Positions 36,995-47,601 of a DNA stretch of 64,000 bases are shown one piece after another. The notes below the pieces were generated by a model. That model saw only the letters and a list, made by a program, of their open reading frames with translations. It was not told the origin of the DNA and ran no database searches. How positions within the stretch are numbered: the stretch's first letter is position 1; every line of letters starts with the position of its first letter. The translations under genes were made by a program, and so were the position numbers. This DNA comes from Zavarzinia marina (GTDB taxonomy: Bacteria > Pseudomonadota > Alphaproteobacteria > Zavarziniales > Zavarziniaceae): the NCBI RefSeq assembly GCF_021568905.1, contig NZ_JAKGSB010000001.1, positions 248,001 through 312,000 of the forward strand, given 5' to 3'.

Positions 36995-38272
36995 ATGACA
37001 GGATACGAACCCTCCTACTATGTGGCCAGCCGAAACCCAGGCCCGCGCCGCCACGGCCTGGCCGGGCGGGTGTCGACCGACGTCTGCGTCGTCGGCGGCG
37101 GCTATGCCGGTCTTTCCGCCGCCCTCGAACTCGCGGAACGCGGCTTCCACGTCACCCTTCTCGAGGCGGCGCTGGTCGGCTTCGGCGCATCGGGGCGCAA
37201 CGGCGGCCAGATGCTGAACGGCCTGAACCCGGGCGTCGCGGCGGTGGAGAAGCTGGCGGGCGAGACCGCGTCCCGCGCCATCTGGGACATGACGGTCGAG
37301 GCGACGGACATCGTGCGCCGGCGCATCCAGCGCCATGCCATCGCCTGCGACTGGCGGCCCGGCTACGTCCATGCCGCGACCAAGCCGTCCCATTTCAAGG
37401 CGATGGTCGAGGATGCGGAGATGATGGCCGCGCGCTACGGCTATCACGACCAGACCGTGCTCGACCGCGCGGCGCTGGCCGCCCACGTCGTCTCCGAGCG
37501 TTACCATGGCGGTGTCTTCGATCACGGCGGCGGTCATCTGCATCCGCTGAACTACGCCCTGGGGCTTGCGGAAGCGGCGGAGACCGCGGGCGTCGTCATC
37601 CACGAGGACAGCCGCGTGACCGAGATCCAGGAAGGTCCGCGGCCCCTGGTGCGCACGGCCCATGGCGAGGTCGACTGCGCCCATGTCGTGCTGGCGGCCA
37701 ATGCCTATGTCGGCGATCTGCGGCCCCGGCTGGCGCGCACCATCATGCCGGTCGCGACCTTCATCATCGCGACCGAACCGCTTGGGGCCGAGGTGGTGAA
37801 CCGGCTGATGCCGTCGAACCCCTGCGTCTCCGACAGCAATTTCGTCCTCGACTATTTCCGCCGCTCGGCCGACCACCGCATCCTGTTCGGCGGCGGCGCA
37901 TCCTATTCGGGGCGTACCGGCCCGCACGAGCCGATGGTGATGCGCGGCAAGATGGCCAAGACCTTCCCCGAACTGCGCGACGTGAAGGTGGAGCATTTCT
38001 GGGGCGGCCTCGTCGACATCACGGCCAACCGCCTGCCGGACTTCGGCCGCCTGGGCGACAATCTCTGGTACCTGCAGGGCTTCTCCGGCCATGGCATCGC
38101 GCTGACCAATCTGGCGGGCAAGCTGGTCGCGGAGGCGGTGGCGGGCGATGCCGGGCGTTTCGACGTCTTCGCGCGCCTGAAGCACCGGCCGTTTCCCGGC
38201 GGTCCCCTGCTGCGCACGCCGCTGCTGATGGCGGCCATGATGTGGTTCCGCCTGCGCGACCTTCTGTCGTGA
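36995..38272 (+). CDS. FAD-dependent amine oxidase (DAO family, PuuB-like)
   Basis: The 425-aa product is a DAO-fold flavoenzyme: GGGYAGLSAALELAERG (about 34-50) for ADP binding, the GFGASGRNGGQML motif (about 61-73) characteristic of gamma-glutamylputrescine oxidase and related amine oxidases, and the C-terminal FSGHGIALTNLAGKLVAEAV. PuuB oxidises gamma-glutamylputrescine in putrescine catabolism, which would suit the Pot-like importer and ornithine decarboxylase elsewhere in the window. No other puu genes are adjacent, so the substrate is an inference. Confidence 0.85.
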   Translation: MTGYEPSYYVASRNPGPRRHGLAGRVSTDVCVVGGGYAGLSAALELAERGFHVTLLEAALVGFGASGRNGGQMLNGLNPGVAAVEKLAGETASRAIWDMTVEATDIVRRRIQRHAIACDWRPGYVHAATKPSHFKAMVEDAEMMAARYGYHDQTVLDRAALAAHVVSERYHGGVFDHGGGHLHPLNYALGLAEAAETAGVVIHEDSRVTEIQEGPRPLVRTAHGEVDCAHVVLAANAYVGDLRPRLARTIMPVATFIIATEPLGAEVVNRLMPSNPCVSDSNFVLDYFRRSADHRILFGGGASYSGRTGPHEPMVMRGKMAKTFPELRDVKVEHFWGGLVDITANRLPDFGRLGDNLWYLQGFSGHGIALTNLAGKLVAEAVAGDAGRFDVFARLKHRPFPGGPLLRTPLLMAAMMWFRLRDLLS

Positions 38273-38275
38273 GGG

Positions 38276-38524
38276 TCAGCCGCCGGTGACGGGCGGGAAG
38301 ATCGCGATCTCGTCGCCGGCGGCGACCGGCGTCGCGTCGGTCGCGAAATCCTGATTGACCGCGACCCGAAGCGCCGCCCGGTCGGCCAGGGCGTCGGCAT
38401 GGCGCGGGCTCTTCGCGCGCAGGAAGGCGATCAACTCCCCGACCGTCGCGATCGGCGGCGTGCCCAGGTCCTCCTCGGCGGTGCCGGTCTTTTCCCGCAC
38501 CCAGGCGAAATAGAGCACGCGCAT
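38276..38524 (-). CDS. moaD: Molybdopterin synthase sulfur-carrier subunit MoaD
   Basis: The 82-aa ubiquitin-like protein ends in the required Gly-Gly (FPPVTGG), which is thiocarboxylated to deliver sulfur to molybdopterin. It begins [14 protein letters not shown], typical of MoaD. Its ATG overlaps the pgsA stop codon by one base (TGATG), so translation is coupled. moaE does not follow here; a FAD oxidase converges from the other side. Molybdenum cofactor would be needed by MsrP in this window. Confidence 0.93.
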   Translation of the reverse strand: MRVLYFAWVREKTGTAEEDLGTPPIATVGELIAFLRAKSPRHADALADRAALRVAVNQDFATDATPVAAGDEIAIFPPVTGG

Positions 38525-39102
38525 CACGCCGTGCCCCCCGTCATGTGCTTCAGGCCGGCGCGCAGATAGTCGTAGCCGGTGACGAGGGTGAGCCCCGCCG
38601 CCAGCCACAGGCACCAGAGGCCGATGGTCTCGCTCGGGATCGCGGCGGGGGAGGCGCGGCCGACCAGCAGGAAGCCGAGGGCCAGCATCTGCACCGTGGT
38701 CTTCCACTTGGCGAGTTTCGAGACCGGCAGCCCGACCCTTATCTCCGCCAGGAATTCGCGCAGGCCCGACACCAGGATCTCGCGGCACATGATGATGACG
38801 GCGGCGATCACGGCAAGACCGGTGATGTGCTTCATCGCGACCATCATGACGATCGCGGCGGCGACCAGCAGCTTGTCGGCGACGGGATCGAGGAAGCGGC
38901 CGAGGGGCGAGGTCTGATTCCATGCCCGCGCCAGCAGGCCGTCGAAATAATCGGTGATCGAGGCGGCGGTGAAGAGCCCGAAGGCGAGCCAGTTCGAAAC
39001 CGGGAAATCCAGGAAGAATGCCCCTACCATCAGGGGAATGACCACGATGCGGAACAGGGTAAGCAGGTTGGGCAGGGTGCTGATCATCGTGAGCCACGTC
39101 AT
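38524..39102 (-). CDS. pgsA: CDP-diacylglycerol-glycerol-3-phosphate 3-phosphatidyltransferase
   Basis: PgsA makes phosphatidylglycerol phosphate in the inner membrane. The 192-aa product has several membrane segments and the CDP-alcohol phosphotransferase motif spread over [18 protein letters not shown] and RFLDPVADK (about 51-76), with all acidic residues present. The ATG at 39102 overlaps the uvrC stop (ATGA); [11 protein letters not shown] five codons later is an alternative. The uvrC-pgsA-moaD order is common in alphaproteobacteria. Confidence 0.95.
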   Translation of the reverse strand: MTWLTMISTLPNLLTLFRIVVIPLMVGAFFLDFPVSNWLAFGLFTAASITDYFDGLLARAWNQTSPLGRFLDPVADKLLVAAAIVMMVAMKHITGLAVIAAVIIMCREILVSGLREFLAEIRVGLPVSKLAKWKTTVQMLALGFLLVGRASPAAIPSETIGLWCLWLAAGLTLVTGYDYLRAGLKHMTGGTA

Positions 39103-41021
39103 CCTTTTTCGTGGAAGTGATCATAGACGAGCTTCGCGACGCTTTTCGAGATGCCCGGGGCTTTTTCGAGATCGGCGAGGCCGGCCCGCGCCACCGCCTT
39201 GGCCGAACCGAAATGATGCAGCAGCGCCTTCTTGCGGCTGGGGCCGACACCCGAAATCTCGTCGAGGGCGGAACGCACGGCTTCCTTGCCGCGCTTGGCG
39301 CGGTGGGTGCCGATGGCGAAGCGATGCGCCTCGTCGCGCAGGCGCTGGAGGAAATAGAGCACGGGCGAGCGCGGCTCCAGGGTGAATTCCGAGCGGCCGG
39401 GCATGAAGAAACGCTCGCGCCCGGCGTTGCGGTCCGGGCCCTTGGCGATGCCGACCAGGGCGACGTCCTCGATGCCGAGGTCGCGCAGGATGCCGAGGGC
39501 GGCGCTCAACTGCCCGGCGCCGCCGTCGATCAGCACGAGATCGGGCCAGGCGGCGCCATTCTCGTCCCGGTCCGGGTTCTCGGTCATCAGGCGCTTGAAG
39601 CGCCGGGTCAGCACTTCGCGCATCATGCCGAAGTCGTCGCCCGGGGTCAGGTCCTCGCCCTTGATGTTGAACTTCCTGTAGGCGTTCTTCTGGAACCCCT
39701 CGGGCCCGGCGACGATCATGCCGCCGACCGCATTGGTGCCCATGACGTGGCTGTTGTCGTAGACCTCGATCCGCGCGGGCGGGCCGTCCAGGTCGAAGGT
39801 CTCGGCCACGGCGGCGAGCAGGCGGGCCTGGCTCGAGGTTTCGGCCAGGCGCCGGCCCAGGGCCTCGCGGGCATTGGTGCGGGCATGGCCGACCAGATCG
39901 GCCTTGGCGCCGCGCCGCGGCTCGGCGATGTCGACCTTGCGCCCGGCGACGGTCGTCAGGGCTTCCGCCAGCAGGTCGGCGTCGTCGACCGGCCCGTCGA
40001 CCAGCACCAGACGCGGCGGCGGCCGCTCGTCGTAGAACTGGGCGATGAAGGCCGCGCGGATGGCGGGGGCCTCGTCGGTCTTGTCGATCCTCGGAAAATA
40101 GGCGCGGTTGCCCCAGTTCTGGCCGGCCCGGAAGAAGAAGACCTGCACGCAGGCCTGGCCGCCCTCCATGTGCAGGGCGACGACGTCGGCTTCCGAGACG
40201 GCATCGGTGTTGATGTCCTGGTGGGCCTGGATCGCCGTCAGGGCCTTGATGCGGTCGCGGAAGATCGCGGCGCGCTCGTAATCCAGATCCTCGGCGGCGG
40301 CCGACATCCTGGCCGAAAGCTCGCGCTGGATCGCCTGGCTGCGGCCGGACAGGAAATCCTCCGCCTGTTCGACCAGGCGCCCGTAGTCAGCCTTGTCGAT
40401 GAGGCCGACGCAGGGGCCCGAACAGCGCTTGATCTGATAGAGCAGGCAGGGCCGGCTGCGCGAATTGAAGATGGCGTCGGAACAGGAGCGGAGCTGGAAG
40501 GCACGCTGAAGGTCGTTCAGGGTGCGGGTGACGGCGCCGGCGGAGGCGAAGGGTCCGAAGTAACTGCCCTTGGTGCCGCGGGCGCCCCGGTGCTTGCCGA
40601 GGCGCGCCCATTCGCCGTCCTTGGCGATGACGATATAGGGGAAGGACTTGTCGTCCCGGAGGAGGACGTTGTAACGCGGCTTGAGCCGCTTGATCATGTT
40701 CGCTTCGAGGAGCAGGGCCTCGGCCTCGGTGTGGGTGACCACGACCTCGAGTTGGGCCGTCTCCGCCACCATGCGGGCGATGCGATTCGACGGGTGGACA
40801 CCGTTGGCATATTGCGAAACGCGACGCTTGAGGTTCCGCGCCTTGCCGACATAGAGGAGGTCGCCACGGGTATCGATCATGCGATAGACGCCCGGACCGT
40901 TGCCCAATGTCGACAAATGCCGACGGATCACGTCGCGGCCGCGCGCATCGGGCGCTACGCTCGTTTCCTGCACCGCATTCTCCGCCGCGTCGGCGGTATC
41001 ATCGGAATTGACCGCATTCAT
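39099..41021 (-). CDS. uvrC: Excinuclease ABC subunit C
   Basis: UvrC makes both incisions in nucleotide excision repair. The product (about 640 aa from the chosen ATG) has the GIY-YIG nuclease domain (GPGVYRMID and [14 protein letters not shown]), the UVR motif region for UvrB binding (about 210-250), the RNase H-like endonuclease domain ([31 protein letters not shown]), and C-terminal helix-hairpin-helix motifs. I choose the ATG at 41021 (MNAVNSDD); an upstream in-frame start at 41084 adds a Cys/Arg-rich segment not seen in the family. Confidence 0.95.
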   Translation of the reverse strand: MNAVNSDDTADAAENAVQETSVAPDARGRDVIRRHLSTLGNGPGVYRMIDTRGDLLYVGKARNLKRRVSQYANGVHPSNRIARMVAETAQLEVVVTHTEAEALLLEANMIKRLKPRYNVLLRDDKSFPYIVIAKDGEWARLGKHRGARGTKGSYFGPFASAGAVTRTLNDLQRAFQLRSCSDAIFNSRSRPCLLYQIKRCSGPCVGLIDKADYGRLVEQAEDFLSGRSQAIQRELSARMSAAAEDLDYERAAIFRDRIKALTAIQAHQDINTDAVSEADVVALHMEGGQACVQVFFFRAGQNWGNRAYFPRIDKTDEAPAIRAAFIAQFYDERPPPRLVLVDGPVDDADLLAEALTTVAGRKVDIAEPRRGAKADLVGHARTNAREALGRRLAETSSQARLLAAVAETFDLDGPPARIEVYDNSHVMGTNAVGGMIVAGPEGFQKNAYRKFNIKGEDLTPGDDFGMMREVLTRRFKRLMTENPDRDENGAAWPDLVLIDGGAGQLSAALGILRDLGIEDVALVGIAKGPDRNAGRERFFMPGRSEFTLEPRSPVLYFLQRLRDEAHRFAIGTHRAKRGKEAVRSALDEISGVGPSRKKALLHHFGSAKAVARAGLADLEKAPGISKSVAKLVYDHFHEKG

Positions 41022-41463
41022 ATGTTCGACCCGCAATGGCGCGATTCGGCGCGGTACACGGCAGACGCAAATGCCGTGCTGCACCTGCGAAGAAGCCCCT
41101 TGTTACAGTGCGACAAACCCTGCGCGAGGCCCTGGAAGCCGCAGGAATCCAAGGGTGCCGCTTGACGCGTCGGGGGGTGCTGAAACTTTGTCGACATCAA
41201 GCTGACACTTTCCACGATTCCTGTGGAAAACCCTGTTGGCAACTCTGGACTCAAGGCCGTACCCCCGCAGGTTTCTTGGGTCCTTGCGTCCTTGCTCAAT
41301 TATTGAGCAGGGAAGTGGGGTGTCAATGAAATCAGATACTTAGCCATGGGGCGCCCAAAAACTCAGACTCTGTTTACTATTTTTCCGCTTGACGCCCGGG
41401 GGCGCCCATTGCTAGGCGCGCCTGTGTACAAATTCGCGGTCCGCGACACCCCGGCCGCCTGCC
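41022..41463. other. 442-bp intergenic region upstream of uvrC
   Basis: No convincing gene is present. On the minus strand it holds a good promoter overlapped by a palindrome (41294-41326). An inverted repeat TTTCCAC-N7-GTGGAAA lies at 41209-41229; its right arm reads TTTTCCACA on the minus strand, one mismatch from a DnaA box. The stretch 41330-41400 is AT-richer than its surroundings. Nothing here suffices to call an origin or an RNA gene. Confidence 0.5.
41294..41326 (-). promoter_or_regulatory. Candidate promoter with overlapping operator upstream of uvrC
   Basis: On the minus strand TTGACA (41321-41326) is spaced 16 bp from AATAAT (41299-41304), a strong vegetative-type match. The palindrome GCTCAAT-T-ATTGAGC (41294-41308) covers the -10 region, so a bound protein would block polymerase. 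The start site would lie about 270 bp upstream of uvrC. Confidence 0.55.
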
Positions 41464-41886
41464 TCAGGGCAGCACCTCGGGCGATCGCGTGGCCAGGCGA
41501 ACGATCTCGATTCCGGCCCCGTCGGCGCCCCGAATCGCCCCGGGTTTCTCCACGCGGATGCGAACGGCGTGAACCCTGGGATCGCATAGGAGACGTGCCG
41601 CGATCTCTTCGGCGAGCCTTTCGACGAGGTTGAAGTGACCGCTGGCGATCACGTCGCGCGCCTCGTTCGACGCCCATTCGTAACACACCACTTTCCCATG
41701 GTCGTCGCCGGCGGAACGTGTGTCGTCCACCGCCAGATCCATGTCCAGACGGATGATCTGACGGCGCCCTTTCTCGTGCGACCAGACGCCGATCTCGGCC
41801 TCGACCGTCAGGCCGCGCACGAAGAGATGGGCGAGTCCCTGATGGGCGTCGGCAAATCCGACAGGGGTGATGAAACTCTTGGTCAT
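41464..41886 (-). CDS. folB: Dihydroneopterin aldolase FolB
   Basis: FolB splits 7,8-dihydroneopterin in folate synthesis. The 140-aa product matches the family: LFVRGLTVEAEIGVWSHEKG (about 21-40) with the catalytic-region glutamate, IRLDMDLAVDD, and VRIRVEKPGAI near the end with the conserved Lys-Pro. It stands alone rather than with folP/folK. It is downstream of uvrB on the same strand with a 53-bp gap. Confidence 0.85.
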   Translation of the reverse strand: MTKSFITPVGFADAHQGLAHLFVRGLTVEAEIGVWSHEKGRRQIIRLDMDLAVDDTRSAGDDHGKVVCYEWASNEARDVIASGHFNLVERLAEEIAARLLCDPRVHAVRIRVEKPGAIRGADGAGIEIVRLATRSPEVLP

Positions 41887-41939
41887 GGGACGGGAAAACC
41901 TTGGCGAAAACGGGGCATGTCGAAGGGCCGCGGCGCGTC

Positions 41940-44123
41940 TCAGCGCCGGGCGGGTTTCTTCTTCGGGGTGCGGACGCCGGGGCGCCCGCCGCTGGACCGG
42001 CCGCGCGACGGCGGACGTGCCGGAGAGGGGGCCGGGCGCAGGCTGGGGTTCTGGGCGATTTCGAGCTCGGACGCCTCCAGCCGGCGGATCTCGTCGCGGA
42101 GCCTTGCCGCTTCCTCGAATTCGAGGTCGGCGGCGGCGGCGCGCATGCGTTTGTCGAGATCGGCCAGATGTGTCTTCAGATTGTTGCCGACCAGATGATC
42201 CGTGTGCTCGATGTCGATCTTCAGATGGTCCGCCTCGTAGACGGATTCGAGGATGTCGCCGATCGCCTTGCGGACACTTTCTGGCGTGATGCCGTGGGCC
42301 TCGTTATAGGCGCGCTGCTTGGCGCGGCGGCGGTCCGTCTCCTCGAGGGCGCGCTTCATGCTGTCGGTGATCTTGTCGGCATAGAGGATGGCGCGGCCGT
42401 CGACGTTGCGCGCCGCCCGCCCGATGGTCTGCACCAGCGAGGTCTCGGAGCGGAGAAACCCCTCCTTGTCCGCGTCCAGAATGGCGACCAGGGCGCATTC
42501 CGGAATGTCGAGGCCCTCGCGCAGCAGGTTGATGCCGACCAGGATGTCGAAGGTGCCGAGACGCAGGTCGCGCAGGATCTCGATCCGCTCCAGCGTGTCG
42601 ATGTCGGAATGCATGTAGCGAACCCGGAGACCGGCTTCGTGCAGATATTCCGTCAGATCCTCGGCCATGCGCTTGGTCAGCGTCGTGACCAGCACGCGGT
42701 TGCCCTTGGCGGCGACCGCGCGGCATTCGGCGATCAGGTCGTCCACCTGTTTCTCGACCGGGCGGATGTAGCATTCGGGGTCGATCAGGCCGGTCGGGCG
42801 GATCACCTGTTCGGTGAAGACGCCGCCGGTCTGTTCCAGCTCCCATTTGCCCGGCGTCGCGGAGACGAAGATGCTCTGCGGCCGCATGGCATTCCATTCG
42901 GAGAACTTCAGGGGCCGGTTGTCGATGCAGGACGGCAGGCGGAAGCCGTATTCCGCAAGCGTCGACTTCCGCTTGTTGTCACCCCGTTCCATGCCGCCGA
43001 GTTGGCCTACCGTCACATGGCTCTCGTCGACCACGACCAGGGCATTGTCCGGCAGATATTCGAACAGGGTCGGCGGCGGTTCCCCCGGGCGGCGGCCGGT
43101 CAGGTAGCGCGAGTAATTCTCGATCCCGGCGCAGACCCCCGTCGCCTCCAGCATCTCGATGTCGAAGTTGCAGCGCTGTTCCAGGCGCTGGGCTTCGAGG
43201 AGGCGGCCTTCGGCGTTCAACTGCTCCAGCCGCGCGGCGAGTTCGACGCGGATCTGCTTCACCGCCTGATGCAGGGTGGGGCGGGGCGTCACATAGTGGC
43301 TGTTGGCATAGACCTTCACGAAGTCCAGCGGATCGGTCTTCTCGCCGGTCAGCGGGTCGAATTCGGCGATGCCGTCGATCTCGTCCCCGAACAGGGTGAC
43401 GCGCCAGGCCCGGTCCTCGTAGTGGGCGGGGAAGATCTCGATACTGTCGCCGCGCACCCGGAAGGTGCCGCGCTGGAAGGCGGCATCGTTCCGCCGGTAC
43501 TGGAGGGCGACGAGCTGGCGCAGGATCTCGTTGCGGTCGACCACGTCGCCGACCTTCAGGGCGAAGGTCATGGCGGTATAGGTCTCGACCGAGCCGATGC
43601 CATAGATGCACGACACCGAGGCGACGATGATCACGTCGTCCCGTTCCAGAAGGGCGCGGGTGGCCGAGTGGCGCATGCGGTCGATCTGCGCGTTGATCGA
43701 CGCTTCCTTCTCGATATAGGTGTCGGTCCGGGGCACATAGGCTTCCGGCGTGTAGTAGTCGTAATAAGAGACGAAGTATTCCACCGCATTGTCGGGGAAG
43801 AAGGCCTTCATCTCGCCATAGAGCTGGGCCGCCAGGGTCTTGTTCTGGGCGAGGATCAGGGTCGGGCGCTGGGTCCGCTCGATGACATGGGCGATGGTGA
43901 AGGTCTTGCCCGAACCGGTGACGCCCAGCAGGACCTGATCCTGCTCCCCGCCGTCGATTCCGCCCACCAGTTCCTCGATCGCGGTCGGCTGGTCGCCCGC
44001 CGGCGCGAAGTCGGAGACGAGCCGGAAACGCCGGCCGCCTTCCGATTTCTCGGGGCGGTCGGGCCGGTGCGGCACCCAGGCCGCGATCTCGGCAACCGTC
44101 GGGCCATTCATCGCATTCGCCAT
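41940..44123 (-). CDS. uvrB: Excinuclease ABC subunit B
   Basis: UvrB is the damage-verifying helicase of nucleotide excision repair. The 727-aa product has Walker A GVTGSGKT at 67-74, the beta-hairpin [20 protein letters not shown] that clamps DNA, helicase motif [12 protein letters not shown], and a C-terminal UVR domain ([20 protein letters not shown]) that binds UvrC. A Lys/Arg-rich tail of about 40 residues ([20 protein letters not shown]) follows. No SOS-type GAAC/GTTC operator is evident in the gap to aatA. Confidence 0.97.
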   Translation of the reverse strand: MANAMNGPTVAEIAAWVPHRPDRPEKSEGGRRFRLVSDFAPAGDQPTAIEELVGGIDGGEQDQVLLGVTGSGKTFTIAHVIERTQRPTLILAQNKTLAAQLYGEMKAFFPDNAVEYFVSYYDYYTPEAYVPRTDTYIEKEASINAQIDRMRHSATRALLERDDVIIVASVSCIYGIGSVETYTAMTFALKVGDVVDRNEILRQLVALQYRRNDAAFQRGTFRVRGDSIEIFPAHYEDRAWRVTLFGDEIDGIAEFDPLTGEKTDPLDFVKVYANSHYVTPRPTLHQAVKQIRVELAARLEQLNAEGRLLEAQRLEQRCNFDIEMLEATGVCAGIENYSRYLTGRRPGEPPPTLFEYLPDNALVVVDESHVTVGQLGGMERGDNKRKSTLAEYGFRLPSCIDNRPLKFSEWNAMRPQSIFVSATPGKWELEQTGGVFTEQVIRPTGLIDPECYIRPVEKQVDDLIAECRAVAAKGNRVLVTTLTKRMAEDLTEYLHEAGLRVRYMHSDIDTLERIEILRDLRLGTFDILVGINLLREGLDIPECALVAILDADKEGFLRSETSLVQTIGRAARNVDGRAILYADKITDSMKRALEETDRRRAKQRAYNEAHGITPESVRKAIGDILESVYEADHLKIDIEHTDHLVGNNLKTHLADLDKRMRAAAADLEFEEAARLRDEIRRLEASELEIAQNPSLRPAPSPARPPSRGRSSGGRPGVRTPKKKPARR

Positions 44124-44258
44124 ATGTTCCTTATAGGGATGCCGGGCCCGCCCCGCCAGAGCCGAGGCGCGTTTCGACCCCGCGTGGCGCGCATAGCCCG
44201 GCGGCGCGGTGGAATGCCGCGCCGAAGCTGCGTCCCATACGTGCTACGCACTTGATGA

Positions 44259-45521
<1,263 letters not shown>

Positions 45522-45604
45522 GGGCGGGCACATGCGGGGCGGCGTCCTGGCTCGGGGCCTGCAATGGCGGGGCCCGAGACGCTTCGTCGCGGGCCTCTCA
45601 GAGC

Positions 45605-45621
45605 TTTAGAAACATTCTAAA
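45605..45621 (+). promoter_or_regulatory. Iron control element (Irr box) upstream of dps
   Basis: TTTAGAA-ACA-TTCTAAA (45605-45621) is a perfect match to the ICE consensus bound by Irr, the haem-linked iron regulator of alphaproteobacteria. It lies just upstream of a plausible promoter, TTGAAA (45629-45634), 17 bp, TACATT (45652-45657). Irr is known to repress iron-storage genes when iron is scarce. irr itself is not in the window. Confidence 0.85.
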
Positions 45622-45684
45622 AATTGCCTTGAAACGGGCCAAATGCCTTCCTACATTCAACCCTGAGGACAGGAGGTAATGATC

Positions 45685-46170
45685 ATGACCAAGAGTAACG
45701 AACCGGCCATCGACATCGGGCTCGACGATGCCGCCCGCGAGAAGGCCGCCGGCATCCTGAGCGTCGCCCTGGCGGACACGTTCACGGCTTATCTGAAGAT
45801 CCACAACTACCATTGGAACGTCACGGGTCCGCAGTTCCGTCAGCTCCACACCGCTTTCGAGGAGCAGTACACGGAGATGCACGACTCGATCGACGAGATC
45901 GCCGAGCGCATCCGTGCCCTGGGCCACAAGGCGCCGGGTTCGCTGACCGCCTTCTCGAAGCTCACCACGATCTCCGAGGCGGCCGAGAACGCGACCTCCG
46001 ACGAGATGGTGCGCGACGTCCTCTCCACCCATGAGACCCTGACCCGCGTGCTGCGCAAGTCGGAAGGCGAGCTGGGCGAGCTGGGCGACACGGCGTCCGC
46101 CGACATGCTGGTGGGCCGTATCGCGGCCTCCGAAAAGGCCGCGTGGATGCTCCGCGCGATGCTGGCCTGA
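45685..46170 (+). CDS. dps: Dps-family DNA-binding ferritin
   Basis: Dps stores iron oxidised by peroxide and protects DNA. The 161-aa product has the inter-subunit ferroxidase motif: HNYHWNVTGPQFRQLHTAFE (about 39-58) with His and Asp/Glu ligands continued in EMHDSIDEIAERIRALG. An AGGAGG site at 45671-45676 lies 8 bp before the ATG at 45685; an ATG at 45679 is only 2 bp from it and so less likely. A perfect Irr box lies about 65-80 bp upstream. Confidence 0.95.
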   Translation: MTKSNEPAIDIGLDDAAREKAAGILSVALADTFTAYLKIHNYHWNVTGPQFRQLHTAFEEQYTEMHDSIDEIAERIRALGHKAPGSLTAFSKLTTISEAAENATSDEMVRDVLSTHETLTRVLRKSEGELGELGDTASADMLVGRIAASEKAAWMLRAMLA

Positions 46171-46194
46171 CGCCCGCACTTTCTATGATCGGAC

Positions 46195-46219
46195 GGCCGG
46201 CGGGTGTAACCTGCCGGCC
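46195..46219 (+). other. Hairpin after dps
   Basis: GGCCGGCGGG-TGTAA-CCTGCCGGCC forms a 10-bp stem with one G-U pair, 25 bp past the dps stop. No T-run follows, so it may be a weak or Rho-assisted terminator, or protect the mRNA end. Confidence 0.5.
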
Positions 46220-46267
46220 GGTCCCGGCGAACTTACCGGATAGACCGCCAATGCCGGAGTGTTCGCC

Positions 46268-47296
46268 ATGCTCATCAAGATCCGCAAGGCCTGGGACAGC
46301 CTGAGGGAAGGGGACGCCACAGCGGAGTCCGTCTTCCTCGACCGCAGGCGCCTGATGAAGATCGCCGCGGCGGGTACCGTGCTCGCGATCGCCGGCTGCG
46401 ATGGCGAGGACGCGATGTCGAGCGACGCATCGTCCTCCGCCACCCCTGGCGCCACCCCCGGCGCCGCCAGCGGCACCACCGCCGCCGCCGATCCTTCCGC
46501 CCATCTCTATCCCGCGGCCCGGAACGAGGCCTTCACCCTCGACCGCGCGGTGACCGACGAGCAATGGGCGTCGACCTACAACAACTTCTACGAATTCGGC
46601 ACCCACAAGCAGATCTGGGCCAATGCCGAGAAACTCCCCGTGCGTCCGTGGGAAGTGGTGATCGACGGCATGGTGGCGAAACCCATGCGGCTCGCCATCG
46701 ACGACCTGCTGTCCCGGGTTCAGCTCGAGGAACGGCTCTACCGCCATCGCTGCGTCGAGGCGTGGTCGATGGCCGTGCCCTGGACCGGCTTTCCGCTCGG
46801 CAGCCTTCTCGCCATGGTCGAGCCGACGAGCGACGCCCGCTACGTCCGCTTCGAGACCTTCAACAATCCGGATGTGGCCAGCGGCCAGCGCAGCCCCTTC
46901 TATCCCTGGCCCTATGTCGAGGGCCTGACCATGGCCGAGGCGGCGAATGATCTCGCCTTCATGGTCACCGGGGTCTACGGTAAGCCGGCGGCGCCGCAGT
47001 TCGGCGCGCCGCTGCGCCTCGCGCTGCCGTGGAAATACGGCTTCAAGTCGATCAAGTCGATCGTGCGCATCACCCTGACCGACCAGCGGCCCGTGAACTT
47101 CTGGCAGGATCTGAGCCCGGACGAATACGGCTTCTGGGCCAATGTGAACCCCCAGGTTCCGCACCCGCGCTGGTCCCAGGCCTACGAGCGCGTGCTCGGC
47201 ACCGACGATCGGCGCCCGACCCTGCTGTTCAACGGCTATGGCGAGCAGGTCGCCGGGCTCTACAAGGGACTCGAGGGCGAAGCCCTCTACATGTAG
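46268..47296 (+). CDS. msrP: Protein-methionine-sulfoxide reductase catalytic subunit MsrP (YedY)
   Basis: MsrP is a periplasmic molybdopterin enzyme repairing oxidised methionines. The 342-aa product has a Tat motif (DRRRLMK, about 25-31), the molybdenum-ligand cysteine Cys162 in YRHRCVEAWSMAVPWTGFPL, and the family ending with NFWQDLSPDEYGFWANVNP. A Cys at position 44 in LAIAGC also fits a lipobox, so it may be a Tat-exported lipoprotein with a Ser/Ala/Gly-rich linker. The membrane partner msrQ (yedZ) is not adjacent: the next genes are on the other strand. Confidence 0.92.
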   Translation: MLIKIRKAWDSLREGDATAESVFLDRRRLMKIAAAGTVLAIAGCDGEDAMSSDASSSATPGATPGAASGTTAAADPSAHLYPAARNEAFTLDRAVTDEQWASTYNNFYEFGTHKQIWANAEKLPVRPWEVVIDGMVAKPMRLAIDDLLSRVQLEERLYRHRCVEAWSMAVPWTGFPLGSLLAMVEPTSDARYVRFETFNNPDVASGQRSPFYPWPYVEGLTMAEAANDLAFMVTGVYGKPAAPQFGAPLRLALPWKYGFKSIKSIVRITLTDQRPVNFWQDLSPDEYGFWANVNPQVPHPRWSQAYERVLGTDDRRPTLLFNGYGEQVAGLYKGLEGEALYM

Positions 47297-47300
47297 CCGT

Positions 47301-47597
47301 TCAGAAGCGGTGGCCGGCGGCCAGCATATCGGCGCCGCGCCGGGTCAGCGCCACATGGTCGTAGGCGAGGCCGGTGTCGACCAGGCCGCGCTGGCGCGCG
47401 CGCCGCAGCAGGGCATCCAGCTCGAAGCCGTCCATGCCCATGTCGACGCGGCAGGTATTGCGCGGCACCAGGCCGAAATCCGCCCCCTGGCCCCGCCGCT
47501 GCAGCACCAGAAGGAGTTCGGTCAGCCTGCGATCCAGGGCGGCAGGGCGGGCGACGGGCAGGTCCGTCGCGGGGGAGAACAGGTTCTGGTAACTCAT
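47301..47597 (-). CDS. Hypothetical protein, possible winged-helix fold
   Basis: A 98-aa protein. The pattern LDRRLTELLLVLQRR, then FELDALLRRARQRGLVD and DHVALTRRGADML looks like helices and a wing of a small DNA-binding or adaptor domain, but I recognise no family. It follows another unknown gene by 4 bp, so the two form an operon. The stop lies 4 bp from the convergent msrP stop. Confidence 0.6.
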   Translation of the reverse strand: MSYQNLFSPATDLPVARPAALDRRLTELLLVLQRRGQGADFGLVPRNTCRVDMGMDGFELDALLRRARQRGLVDTGLAYDHVALTRRGADMLAAGHRF

Positions 47598-47601
47598 GGC
47601 A

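Noticed and set aside
41209-41229. DnaA-box-like inverted repeat as a replication origin
   Set aside because: Only one near-match box, no cluster, no AT-rich unwinding stretch of sufficient length and no dnaA, hemE or parAB nearby.
41901-44255. A 784-codon plus-strand open frame across uvrB
   Set aside because: Antisense shadow of a fully motif-supported uvrB; no start context or recognisable domain.
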